Shown here: in pieces, positions 54,353-63,347 of the stretch
Numbering within the stretch: the first letter of the stretch is position 1
How the letters are laid out: every line of letters starts with the position of its first letter
Position numbers and translations under genes: made by a program
Source of the DNA: Alloascoidea africana
Lineage: Eukaryota; Ascomycota; Alloascoideomycetes; Alloascoideales; Alloascoideaceae
Assembly (NCBI GenBank): GCA_030581615.1
Contig: JAKTTT010000010.1
Coordinates: 248,001 to 312,000, forward strand
Reading direction: 5' to 3'
DNA: 64,000 nucleotides
The notes under the pieces: model-generated
What the model was told of the DNA's origin: nothing
Databases searched by the model: none
Seen by the model: only the letters and a program-made list of their open reading frames with translations

Positions 54353-57274
54353 TTATGAAGTCTCCCCATTATCATTACAAGCACTAGGGTCAACACTGAT
54401 GCCATTAGTGCTATTGGTAATCTTTTTTATTTCCTTTTCCCGCATAGCTCGAATATCATCAAGCTTTACTAATCCATCTAGCTCACCAATACTCTTAAGT
54501 AGCTTTTCCAATCCCAAATGCGCAGGAGCAGACAATATGCTTCCGTTGTTGTTACCATTCATGGATGTTCTGCTGTTGACTGAGCTTGAATGATGGCTCT
54601 GGTTGAAGTCGAGAAAGAGTGTGTAAAAATCAGACTCATCGCGTATTCGACTCATAACACTCTCAAAACTCTTAAAAATCGCAAGACTCACTTTGAACAG
54701 GAAAACTTCCGAATTGTCAAGACAGAAAAATATGTCCCATACTCGAAATAGAGTGTTGATGGGGAGGAAATCAACAAAACAGGTCAAGAACCAGTTAAAC
54801 GTTACAACCTCCAGATTTACACCGAGTTGCTCAATCTTGGCAAAAGTATTGGGCAGTAACTCAGATATGTAATGCCTCAATACTTTTTGGTCTGCTCGAA
54901 GTGTTAGTAATGGCGGGTTGAAATAGCCATTGGGAAGGATGTTTTCAACAAGAGACTTTAAAGCCCAGAATGCGCTTTCCTCCGTTTGATAAGTCAAAAG
55001 CAGTGCAGCGCAAATCATGTTCATGCCCTGACAATACCCTACTTCTGGATTTGATCTTGCAAAGGCCACAAGCACCCTTCGTAACTTTTTAATCCCAGGA
55101 CCTTTGCCGGCAAAGAAAATATTGTATGGCATCGTTCGGTATAGATCAAGGTCGATCTGGGCTTCGGCCTCGCAGTTCGGGTTTCCTTTCAGAATCAAAT
55201 CGTAAAGGCCAGGGACTTTGAGTAATGTTGAGCCGCTGCATTCTGCCCAAATTTTGGTTCTGTAGGCCATTGGGATTCCTCCAATGACCAATCGATTGAA
55301 ATCCTTCCAGAATATCTTCTTCTTCTTTTTGCTTTCAATATTTCTTATTCGACTTGCAGAGATACCCAAGAGCTCAGAGTTTTCAAGAAGCACCTCCGTA
55401 TCATTTGTGTAATAGTGATGTGAGGATGTGTAAAGAGAATCCCTAAGACTCTTGAAAAAAAGATCCCATTTATACTGTTGATCTCTTTGATATGTATCGT
55501 GCTGGTCCGCAATTTCGTTGAGCAATTTTGTAGCAGATTTGCCCTTAATCGAGGGCTTTCTTACAATGCCAGTATTGGCCTCCTGTGTCGAAGTTGGCGG
55601 GTTACCAGTTGATGTTGGTTTTGGCCCTGTCGCTGTCACTGTTGCTGGTGTTCCTGTTCCAGATGATGACGAAGATGAAGAAGAAGCGGAAAACGTGCTT
55701 TGTAAAAGAGTATTGCCTAGAGTTGAAGTTCCTGTAACAACTGGCTCGGCCTTTGGACTCAATAGTGACTGTGAAGCATTGTTGCTAGAACCGTAAATGC
55801 TCTTTGTAGCAGTTTCTACACCAGTTAAAAAGGACCTGACCGAGGATGTCCTCCGCGGCTTGAGAGGGAGATTGGTAGAGCTCGGATGCAAAAGGGATTG
55901 CGGGCGTGGTCGTGTGCGCGAAACTTTGATTGAAGTGAATTTTTCATCCATCTGTGTGCTGGCCACACCGGTGACAGTATCCTCTGATAGATCAACAGCA
56001 GAACCTGAACTCTGAGTCTTATCATTGAATGCGGGTTTTCGAATCGTTTCGCCTGCATTAGCGTTTCCATTTTTTGTTCCATGGCCTTTTCTCCTATCGT
56101 CGTAAATAAAGCCATACCTATCGGTTAAGATCGGATTTTGATCTGATATCTTATCATCATTATGGTACAGATTCCACTTGTTAGTGGTGCTATTCTGGGG
56201 AATCAATGTTGGAGGTTGCGAGTCTAGAGGAAAGATAAGGTCCATTTCTACAGGCATTCGATCAGGTAGTCGTGCCTGTTGAGCCTGTGAATTTGACTGG
56301 GTTTGACTGCTAGCATTGATAGACTCGAGAAATCGAGGTGCCCATTCAGAATAAAATCCTGGCAATTGTTGTGAAGTATGTCGGGGGCCTGTCCCTAGCT
56401 GAGAGTGACGACGGGTTGATATGGGACTTCCATCAGGATAACCAGAGTCAGAGGGACTCTGTCCTGAATTCGATTTAGATTGAATCATAGGTTCTGGAGT
56501 AGATAGAGCATGAGGCCGTTTTCCCGAGGGTGTTTTTTTATGGTCAGAAGTAGTGTTAGTTGGTGTCTCGTTTCCTACTGGTTCGATTGAGGTATCCGTT
56601 TCTGTGTCTTTTGTACTGCTGTTCCCACTCCAAAAGCTCCCAAACCAGGATGTCTTCGAGGTATCGTTATGCTCTTTTTCCGAAATTGGGCTTTGCAAAG
56701 ATGACGATCCATTGGCTTCCTCTGTCTCGATATCAGGTTCTTGAAGGCCCTTAACGAGCGTATTATCGTTGATAGCATCACTTATCATGTCGTTGATCAT
56801 ATTGCGCGGTGGCTTTAGAGATGTTTTCGCTTTCAGCAGCCTCTTTTCAACATCCAAGGTGGAGACATTACACTCCACTAGCATCTTTTTCAACGTCCTC
56901 TCTCTCTCTTCATACGTCTTTCTGAGAATGCTGAGCTCTGCTTCGCCGTTAGCCAGGTCCAAAGCTAGTTGCCGGACAAGGTGAACTGCACCATACCGGG
57001 AGATGAGATGCTGTATAGATTGATCTGAAGCACTGTGAAGACTTCCAGGAAGAGAGTCCGAGGGTATATCATCGAAAAGAGAGTCTCTAGGACTGCTAGA
57101 ACCCGAGTTTTGAGGCTCTATAAGAAATGAGGCCGGATGATCTCGAATCAGAAAAGGCACACTGGTTTTTGAAGGCAGTGGTGATGGCGATAGGGCAGGT
57201 GGCATTGACTGAGGATGAGGATGAGCCGATAAAGAAGCAGATGAGGAATTAAAAGAATAAGAGCTAAATATCAT
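54353..57274 (-). CDS. TBC-domain Rab GTPase-activating protein
   Basis: 973 residues from the ATG at 57274; the frame remains open three codons further up without an ATG. The TBC domain covers about residues 670-930: GGIPMAYRTKIWAECSG, the arginine finger in IDLDLYRTMPYN (I-x-x-D-x-x-R), the glutamine finger in VGYCQGMNMICAALLL, then FNWFLTCFVDFLPINTLFRVWDIFFC. Both catalytic fingers are present, so an active GAP is likely. The N-terminal 650 residues are low-complexity (Ser, Thr, Pro), with a coiled-coil at about 115-160 (ALDLANGEAELSILRKTYEE). It does not look like Msb3/4, Gyp1 or Gyp5; the target Rab cannot be told. Confidence 0.88.
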   Translation of the reverse strand: MIFSSYSFNSSSASLSAHPHPQSMPPALSPSPLPSKTSVPFLIRDHPASFLIEPQNSGSSSPRDSLFDDIPSDSLPGSLHSASDQSIQHLISRYGAVHLVRQLALDLANGEAELSILRKTYEERERTLKKMLVECNVSTLDVEKRLLKAKTSLKPPRNMINDMISDAINDNTLVKGLQEPDIETEEANGSSSLQSPISEKEHNDTSKTSWFGSFWSGNSSTKDTETDTSIEPVGNETPTNTTSDHKKTPSGKRPHALSTPEPMIQSKSNSGQSPSDSGYPDGSPISTRRHSQLGTGPRHTSQQLPGFYSEWAPRFLESINASSQTQSNSQAQQARLPDRMPVEMDLIFPLDSQPPTLIPQNSTTNKWNLYHNDDKISDQNPILTDRYGFIYDDRRKGHGTKNGNANAGETIRKPAFNDKTQSSGSAVDLSEDTVTGVASTQMDEKFTSIKVSRTRPRPQSLLHPSSTNLPLKPRRTSSVRSFLTGVETATKSIYGSSNNASQSLLSPKAEPVVTGTSTLGNTLLQSTFSASSSSSSSSGTGTPATVTATGPKPTSTGNPPTSTQEANTGIVRKPSIKGKSATKLLNEIADQHDTYQRDQQYKWDLFFKSLRDSLYTSSHHYYTNDTEVLLENSELLGISASRIRNIESKKKKKIFWKDFNRLVIGGIPMAYRTKIWAECSGSTLLKVPGLYDLILKGNPNCEAEAQIDLDLYRTMPYNIFFAGKGPGIKKLRRVLVAFARSNPEVGYCQGMNMICAALLLTYQTEESAFWALKSLVENILPNGYFNPPLLTLRADQKVLRHYISELLPNTFAKIEQLGVNLEVVTFNWFLTCFVDFLPINTLFRVWDIFFCLDNSEVFLFKVSLAIFKSFESVMSRIRDESDFYTLFLDFNQSHHSSSVNSRTSMNGNNNGSILSAPAHLGLEKLLKSIGELDGLVKLDDIRAMREKEIKKITNSTNGISVDPSACNDNGETS

Positions 57275-57584
57275 TCGAGTGAATAGCAATAATCACATTC
57301 CTCTTGCCCTATGCGTCAAGAGGGCTTTTATCGAAATAGTGTCCAGGTAGCAGTGGCAATAGCAAGTAGCACTAGCAGAGCAACAGTTCGTAGAAGTAGA
57401 GGTAACAAATCGCGATGGTGTTTGTTGTTCCTGTTGCACTAGCTAAATTCTGTGGGTGTGTGGGTGTATTGAGCATGGTCGTTGAGAAAGGGTGCACGGG
57501 TGTATTTTCCCCGGACTGGATTTTTTTGGTCTGGCTTTGTGTTTTTGACCTTCTCCGACCCGCAAATCAGCATCAGACTATATA
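57275..57584. promoter_or_regulatory. Divergent promoter TBC gene / oxidoreductase-like gene
   Basis: 310 bp with GTAGCA and GTGTGGGTGT repeats. TATATAA at 57580-57586 overlaps the + strand ATG and so is unlikely to be that gene's TATA box. Confidence 0.4.
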
Positions 57585-58436
57585 ATGTCCGGCAGTCTCG
57601 TCCTGAGAAGAGCATTTTCGCACTTCTCGTCGCTCGGGAAGAATCCGTATCTTCTATACGATTGTGAGTGTTGAGTCAGGAAGAGGCTACAGAAAAATCT
57701 ATCTGGATCTAGATTGGCTGGATTACTAACCGCAAGAGCTCCTATGCCAAAAGTGTACCGGTTGCAGCCCATATCATCAGATCAGCAGCAGCGGTCACCA
57801 CAAACTACAAAGCTCTCTTTTACAGGGAATACTTCTCTTGATGGAACGGCAGAGGATAGAGCGAGGAAGGTGTTTGGTGATACGATAGATGGTAGGCGGA
57901 GAGCGATGCAGGCGAAAAACGAACAAGAATCGGTAAAGATTGCAGGTATAACTGTGCCTCCAAAACCTTACGAACCAGAGAACTGCTGTATGAGCGGATG
58001 TATCAACTGCGTTTGGGATACTTTCCGAGAGGATCTGGAAGAATGGCAGGGAAAACGGAAGGAGGCAGCACAGAAACTGCTGGAATTGGGGAGAGATTGG
58101 CCAAAAAATGTTTCTGTAGAACCACCGAGTTTCTTCCTCAAAGCACTAACGGAGCGCAGAGCGGAATCAAAAGAAAAGGCTCCGGAATCAGACTCGAATA
58201 GCAAGATGGTTGCGTCGAAGGCAAAATCGTCACAGCCAACTCTGCCACAAGTAAGTACTTCGGAGCACGACGATTGGGAAGGAATTGATCCTGGAACCCG
58301 TGCATTTGTAGAAACAGAGCGACGGTTAAGAGAGAAAAAACGATTGCAAAAGCTTCAGATGGCTTCTAACTCAACTTCGACTTCAAACCCCGCCATCACT
58401 AAACTCACAGATAGCAGTCAGCGGGTTTCAGCTTGA
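57585..58436 (+). CDS. Mitochondrial oxidoreductase-like-domain protein
   Basis: Exons 57585-57663 and 57739-58436; the 75-bp intron has a GTGAGT donor, TACTAAC branch (57724-57730) and AAGAG end. The spliced protein has 258 residues and starts MSGSLVLRRAFSHFSSLGKN, an Arg/Ser-rich mitochondrial presequence that is lost if exon 1 is missed. The conserved domain is VPPKPYEPENCCMSGCINCVWDTFREDLEEW (residues about 98-128), the Cys-rich oxidoreductase-like signature (Pfam Oxidored-like; human OXLD1). The CC..GC..C cluster may bind metal. The rest is charged and probably helical. Molecular function is not established for this family. Confidence 0.85.
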
Positions 58437-58706
58437 GCCAACATTACGATTTTTTTATCCAAAAGTTCTTAAAACATCATAATGCATTTGGGGATAGCGT
58501 TCATTTTCATTGGCATTTTTTTTAACCTGATTATTAAACTTTCATAATATGGATTGGTGTATTTTATAGATCTAGAGATTAATCTGTTAATTTATATTTT
58601 GTTATACTGCACTGTAACAAAAAGAAAAAGAGAAAGATAGAGGAAAATAAAATATACTCCAAGGGGCTCCATTAAATAGCATACTCTATATCCTCATCTA
58701 ACCAAA

Positions 58707-59177
58707 TTAGTCCAAGTCTACACCTTGTGATCGTAAATCTATCTTTGCTTCCTCAATTTCCTAAAATACAGGTTTAGAATTGGTTAGTCCAACAACGTTC
58801 AGTCAGGTAGAGCTGGAAGAGTCAGCGGGAGCGGTTTACCTTTATCAATTCATGGTACTTGTCTTCCTTATCCTTAAAGGTGATAATTCCCCAACCTAAC
58901 GTAGATAAAGAATAGGCACCAAAAGAAACTAAAAACCAGAATGGAAGCTAAAGCAAAAACATGAATTAGAGTCTTTCTTAAACTGGCAAACACTAGATAA
59001 AGTCGTGATGATCTCAACAAAATGTGTAACAAGATCTAGAGCATGTCAGAAGCCACTTACTATTGGAACAATTTCGGCTTGGACCTTCTCCGGGGTTGGA
59101 ATTACACCTGATAAAAGCCCAAAGTAAATTGAAGAAAGAGTAAATAGCGCAAGAGCAGCCTGCGTTGCCTTTGTCAT
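58707..59177 (-). CDS. DPM3: Dolichol-phosphate mannosyltransferase subunit 3
   Basis: Small ER membrane protein that tethers and stabilises the catalytic Dpm1 in the three-subunit enzyme making dolichol-phosphate-mannose, the donor for N-glycans, GPI anchors and O-mannosylation. Three exons: 59177-59061, 58947-58840 and 58760-58707; introns of 113 bp (GTAAGT...TTTAG) and 79 bp (GTAAAC, CTAAC, TTTTAG), all in phase 0. The product is 92 residues, the length of human DPM3. Two membrane helices (AALALFTLSSIYFGLLSGVI; LPFWFLVSFGAYSLSTLGWG) and the conserved tail ELIKEIEEAKIDLRSQGVDLD identify it. S. cerevisiae has no DPM3, because its Dpm1 carries its own membrane anchor. No exon exceeds 39 codons, so ORF-based annotation misses it. 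Confidence 0.92.
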
Positions 59178-59690
59178 TTTGAGATTGATGGAGATGTTTA
59201 GCTTTCTTTTCCTTTACGTGTTAACAAATGAATATTGGGTGCACGGGTGTTTAGCCCATCATTTGAATAAGGAATGTGCTACATCTACTTTTTCGTTTCT
59301 GGAAAAATCTCATGGAAAGCCTTTTATTGATATTCCGATCAAATTCATGTTTGACAGATAGCTGTGCAAAGCTCTTTTACTTGACTAGAGGCACTGTTCA
59401 TTTTTTTCATTAATATCTATCAGCACCTGAAACCATGTATTGGGTAATTCCCGATCTGAGTTTCAAAGGACCCTATAGACACAAAAATATTTCTTGAATT
59501 CATTTACTTGAATGTTTCAGTAAAAGCTAGAACTTTTTAAAAGCAGTGAAAGAAGATATTTGGATCTTCTACAATTCGTACTCTCAATCGCAGAACTCCA
59601 CTACGACTGGCGAACTCTTGATTTTATTACTATACATCAACCCTCATCCAAAGTAAATCATAAACATCAAAAAAATAAAAATACCAAAGT
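59178..59690. other. Intergenic: DPM3 promoter and EamA gene 3' side
   Basis: 513 bp. A 60-codon open frame at 59179-59361 on the + strand is not supported. No other feature seen. Confidence 0.45.
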
Positions 59691-61130
59691 TCAAGAATCT
59701 CTCACTGTTGACGCCGAGTCCAAGCTTGAAAGGGAAAATGAATCAAGCTCGGAATCATAATATATTTCATCTCCTTCTTCCAATAATTGACTCGGAGCTG
59801 CTTCAACATCTTGACTACTACTTTCTTCCCCATTGCTTGAACTAGGTTTGAAATAAGTTACCATTGCAGAACTACCCATAATTATAATGGTCCCAATACA
59901 ACTCATCAAACCTGGCAGTCTACCCCATAAAACAAGGTCAAAAAGAAGTGCAAATATAATCTGCGTATAGTATACCGGTGTTACTCGGCTTGGCCTTTCA
60001 CGTTGCAGTCCAGCAGTAAGACAAAATTGCATCAAAAATCCAGATGTCCCTATAAAACCTAGAAGAACCCATTGTGTTGTGGTTTTCATTGCGACAAATC
60101 CAATGCTTGGGATCGATAATAAACCAGCCCCAGATACAATTACACACCATAGAGAAAAATAGGAAACTGAAAGTAGAGGATGTGCTCGTTTCCCAATTTT
60201 CCGGATCGTACAGAAAGCGAGGCCACCACCCACAGCGCCTACCAGACCCACCCCTACTGCAGTGAGTCTCTCAGTTTCGGAAAATCCTTCTCCTTCTTCG
60301 CCGTTATCAGTAGTGCCAAATATGAATGAGGGTCTTGCAATTAGTAAAACTCCCGTCATGGATGTTAGTGCTCCGATCGCCTCAACAAGAGTGAACCGCT
60401 CTTTCAAGACCAAAAACCCAATGATAGTGGCCCATAATGGCATCAAAAATCCAATTACAACGGCATCACTAACCGAGAGATATTTCACAGAGTAATAGAG
60501 ACAAAAAACTCCAAAAAATCCAAAGACCCCACGTAAAACGAGTAAAACTCTCACACCTCGAGGACCAAGGATGAAATCAGGAACCCCAGTCGCATACATA
60601 TATGCAAAGCATATTACAGAAGTTATAGCCTGCCGAATAAAAAGAATTTGTAGAGGGTGAATTGGCTCGTCAAAGTTTGGGTCTTCCTGAAGGACTTTAC
60701 AGGTCGTGACCATCACAGCATTGAAAAACTGGCTTATCAGTACGAGAAAAATGCCAAGATTTGGTTGTATATGTTTCATGATAAATTTTGAAGACTTTAC
60801 ACAAAACCCTCTGGATGTTGGGGGAGCAGGACACTCTCTTGGTTTGCTAATCCTATCGCCCAGTGTCTCCACAATGATATCATTGTTCTTCGAGTGTTCA
60901 TCGGGGACCAATTCATGTCGATCAGTATTTCTTAAAAGCCCTTGATTCTCTGCACTTTCAAACTCGTCAGAACTGTTGGATGCTGTTGGGCTTATGGGGG
61001 GACCATTTGCTTCAATTTCCTTTGATTCAGTGTCTTCTTTATGTCTGTAATCTCTTGCTCTTTTGGAATTAGTACTCGAATGGGGGTTAGAGTCAGCTTC
61101 GAAACTGATCTCCATATCAAAAGATATCAT
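59691..61130 (-). CDS. EamA/DMT-family membrane transporter (Ymr253c/Ypl264c type)
   Basis: 479 residues. A hydrophilic N-terminal tail of about 120 residues precedes ten predicted membrane segments arranged as two EamA repeats (NLGIFLVLISQFFNAVMVTT, LFIRQAITSVICFAYMYATG, ...SVSDAVVIGFLMPLWATIIG; second half ending LPGLMSCIGTIIIMGSSAMVT). This matches the drug/metabolite-transporter group that includes S. cerevisiae YMR253C and YPL264C, whose substrates are unknown. A Ser/Glu/Asp-rich C-terminal tail faces the cytosol. Single exon, same strand as DPM3 and RAD52. Confidence 0.88.
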   Translation of the reverse strand: MISFDMEISFEADSNPHSSTNSKRARDYRHKEDTESKEIEANGPPISPTASNSSDEFESAENQGLLRNTDRHELVPDEHSKNNDIIVETLGDRISKPRECPAPPTSRGFCVKSSKFIMKHIQPNLGIFLVLISQFFNAVMVTTCKVLQEDPNFDEPIHPLQILFIRQAITSVICFAYMYATGVPDFILGPRGVRVLLVLRGVFGFFGVFCLYYSVKYLSVSDAVVIGFLMPLWATIIGFLVLKERFTLVEAIGALTSMTGVLLIARPSFIFGTTDNGEEGEGFSETERLTAVGVGLVGAVGGGLAFCTIRKIGKRAHPLLSVSYFSLWCVIVSGAGLLSIPSIGFVAMKTTTQWVLLGFIGTSGFLMQFCLTAGLQRERPSRVTPVYYTQIIFALLFDLVLWGRLPGLMSCIGTIIIMGSSAMVTYFKPSSSNGEESSSQDVEAAPSQLLEEGDEIYYDSELDSFSLSSLDSASTVRDS

Positions 61131-61487
61131 AAGTGTATAGAGTCTAAGTCTGTTGGGGGATTTTGCTGTCTCTATCTCCAGGATTAAGGATTACAATCCT
61201 ATCTTTGTAAAAATGCTCAGCTGGTTAATATCTCATCGTCCAAAATCCACAAAATGGCTAGTTCAATTGAAAGAGTTACTTGGCTGCGTTTCGTATACCA
61301 GAAAATGCAATGCCAACAGGACCAACCTTTTGCAAACTCTTGTTTTAGCTATCTGGCTACACCACTGGAGAAGAAACTAGAGCTGGAAGAAAAGGGAATA
61401 TCTTTTTGTTCTATTTTTTCTAATAGCCGACGGACAATAGCTGTTCGCACCGATTCTGCAGCCTACTTTAGTTGCGTTCATGTGATA

Positions 61488-61514
61488 GGAATTTCCTCTT
61501 TGGGAATTTCCTCT
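61488..61514. repeat. Direct repeat of GGAATTTCCTCT
   Basis: Two perfect copies with 15-bp period; each contains the near-palindrome GGAATTTCC. Lies about 360 bp upstream of the EamA transporter start and could be a paired protein-binding site. Confidence 0.7.
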
Positions 61515-61604
61515 AGGGCAAGAAACAAGCGCTGGGGTCAAACGAAACAGAAAGGATACGATGTAAATCAAGTTCACGCTAATACAGTATACATTATCTG
61601 TGGA

Positions 61605-61627
61605 GATCGTCAGTGCTATTGACGATC
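61605..61627. other. Perfect hairpin in RAD52/EamA intergenic region
   Basis: GATCGTCA, a 7-nt loop (GTGCTAT), then TGACGATC. Could be a transcript-end structure, part of a non-coding RNA, or a palindromic binding site. Confidence 0.6.
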
Positions 61628-61776
61628 AGGGATGGCGCCGGGCCAGTATTCAAGACTTGCATGCTAGCGGTGAAAACCTCAGAATCATAAATAACATAGC
61701 TAGAATAGTGTACATTTATCGGAAGGCTGTTTCTCCCCCTTCTATATCTATTTATCTTTCTTTCCTTTTTGGAGAG

Positions 61777-63347
61777 TTAGATCTTTTGTTTTTTTGAGTT
61801 TGGTTCAGAGGCAGTATTAGTATTTAGAACCGAGGCCCTGACCTCGGATAATGGACCTCTATAAAATTGTTAGTAGGAAAGCAGGAACAAGACGCAATGC
61901 AATTCACTTACTCTGGCTTTTGGTATCTCCTGGGTCTTATACGGCTGGTAGGCGGCATCCCAACCATCCGATTTGGTGTCATCTGGGGGTTATCAAACGA
62001 TGGCATTGCTCGCTTCTCGGGGACTGGAGTCTTCTGGATTCTTCTGACATGATCTGGATTAGTATTATGGTTATCGTGTCCTACAGCGGCGGTGTCATTG
62101 CTTGATGTGTTTGAGCTACCTCCTGTTTTCATTGTTTGTGATGACGAAAGAATATTTTCTACGTGCGCTCTTTTAACTGGTACAGATTTACTCTGGTCGA
62201 GAGTCCATCTCATAGATGGACTTTGAAGCGCTGGATTGAACAGATTTTTCTTTGGAATGGGCGAATTGTTTTGTATTGCTTCAGCTGCCCTTGCACTAAA
62301 AAATCTGACTGGCGTCTCAGCCTGAGGTATCAGATTTACATTTGTTGTAACTCCTTCTCCTGAAGATTCGTTGGAGGTTGTAGTTTCAGTATCGTTCGCA
62401 CCGATTTTGTCCGTTGCCTTACTCTGCTCACTAAGCATAATGTCCTCATCGTTAGCATCGATTCCTGCAAAGTCGAACTCTGGATCAAGAATGTCTTCGC
62501 TTCCAAATCCATAGTCTAAGGCATCATCAGACTGAAGTTCTTGGGGAGGTGTGAGCGTTGTACCGTTTAGAGGCCGTGGCTGTGGATGTTCCTGTTGTCG
62601 ACTTTTCTCTGTCGGAATTGATATCGATCTTCGTTCCTGCTTTGACGATGATTCAACACTTTTACTCTGAGGGCGCTCTTCCTTCTTTGGCACATTACTT
62701 TCTGTTGAACGCTGTTGTTGCCTCTGTTCAGGAGGAACGTAATACGGGTGGCGATGCAGTTCATCCACCTGGAGTTTTGGCTAGAATAACTGACATTAGT
62801 ATTTTGGCATAGCTCTACTTTCGCCAGTAAAACAAAACGGTTATCAACATACTGGTGTGACTCGCATTTTTAGAATTTCCTTCGTATACTCGCGATTATA
62901 GAGACAATTACCTAGGACATTACCAAAGCACCTAAGCGCGCGTTTCATGCCATCAGTTACAGCCTCCTTTTTGCATTTTTCAAAAGCCATAAACCTAGCT
63001 TTCACGTTTTCGGCATGGCCGTATCCAATGTCTTCATGGTAGGTGCCGTCTTTAAGCGTGACGCGAACTGTCGCTGAAAGACCGAGATCAAACCGCCCAG
63101 CCCCATTGTGATCATCAAAATAATCCACCTGCAAATTCTTAACCTCAGACCTCCAGCCATTAAATCCAAATAGCTCATTTGCTATTTCGATCGCTTTTCG
63201 ACCTTCGATATAAGGAACGCGACCCCCCGGAGCAGGCCGCTGGGAAATGTATTCCGGACCAAGAGATTTGTTTAGCTTGGCAGCTATATCCGCGACCTCT
63301 TCACGAGACCATTTACTGGCAGCTGCCAATTGTTTATGCTCATTCAT
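61777..63347 (-). CDS. RAD52: Rad52, homologous-recombination mediator and annealing protein
   Basis: Anneals single strands and loads Rad51 on RPA-coated DNA. Exons 63347-62853, 62780-61912 and 61858-61777; introns of 72 bp (GTATGT, CTAAT, TCTAG) and 53 bp (GTAAGT, CTAAC, TATAG). Spliced length 481 (yeast 471). Exon 1 holds the annealing core: [78 protein letters not shown] and [10 protein letters not shown]. Exon 2 has P/Q/S-rich RPA/Rad51-binding sequence with [20 protein letters not shown]. Without the second splice the protein would stop at RRYQKPE; with it a 27-residue tail ending KKQKI is added, likely a nuclear signal. Exon 3 rests on splice signals and phase. Confidence 0.95.

Larger units (their letters stand above)
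61131..61776. other. Intergenic: EamA promoter and RAD52 3' side, with repeat and hairpin
   Basis: 646 bp with a perfect 12-bp direct repeat (61488-61499 and 61503-61514) and a perfect 8-bp stem hairpin (61605-61627). A 122-codon open frame (61254-61622) from an ATG has no recognised homolog. Confidence 0.5.

Noticed and set aside
61254-61622. 122-codon + strand ORF with ATG
   Set aside because: No family, no membrane or targeting pattern, and it runs through the direct repeat and into the hairpin; possible but unsupported.
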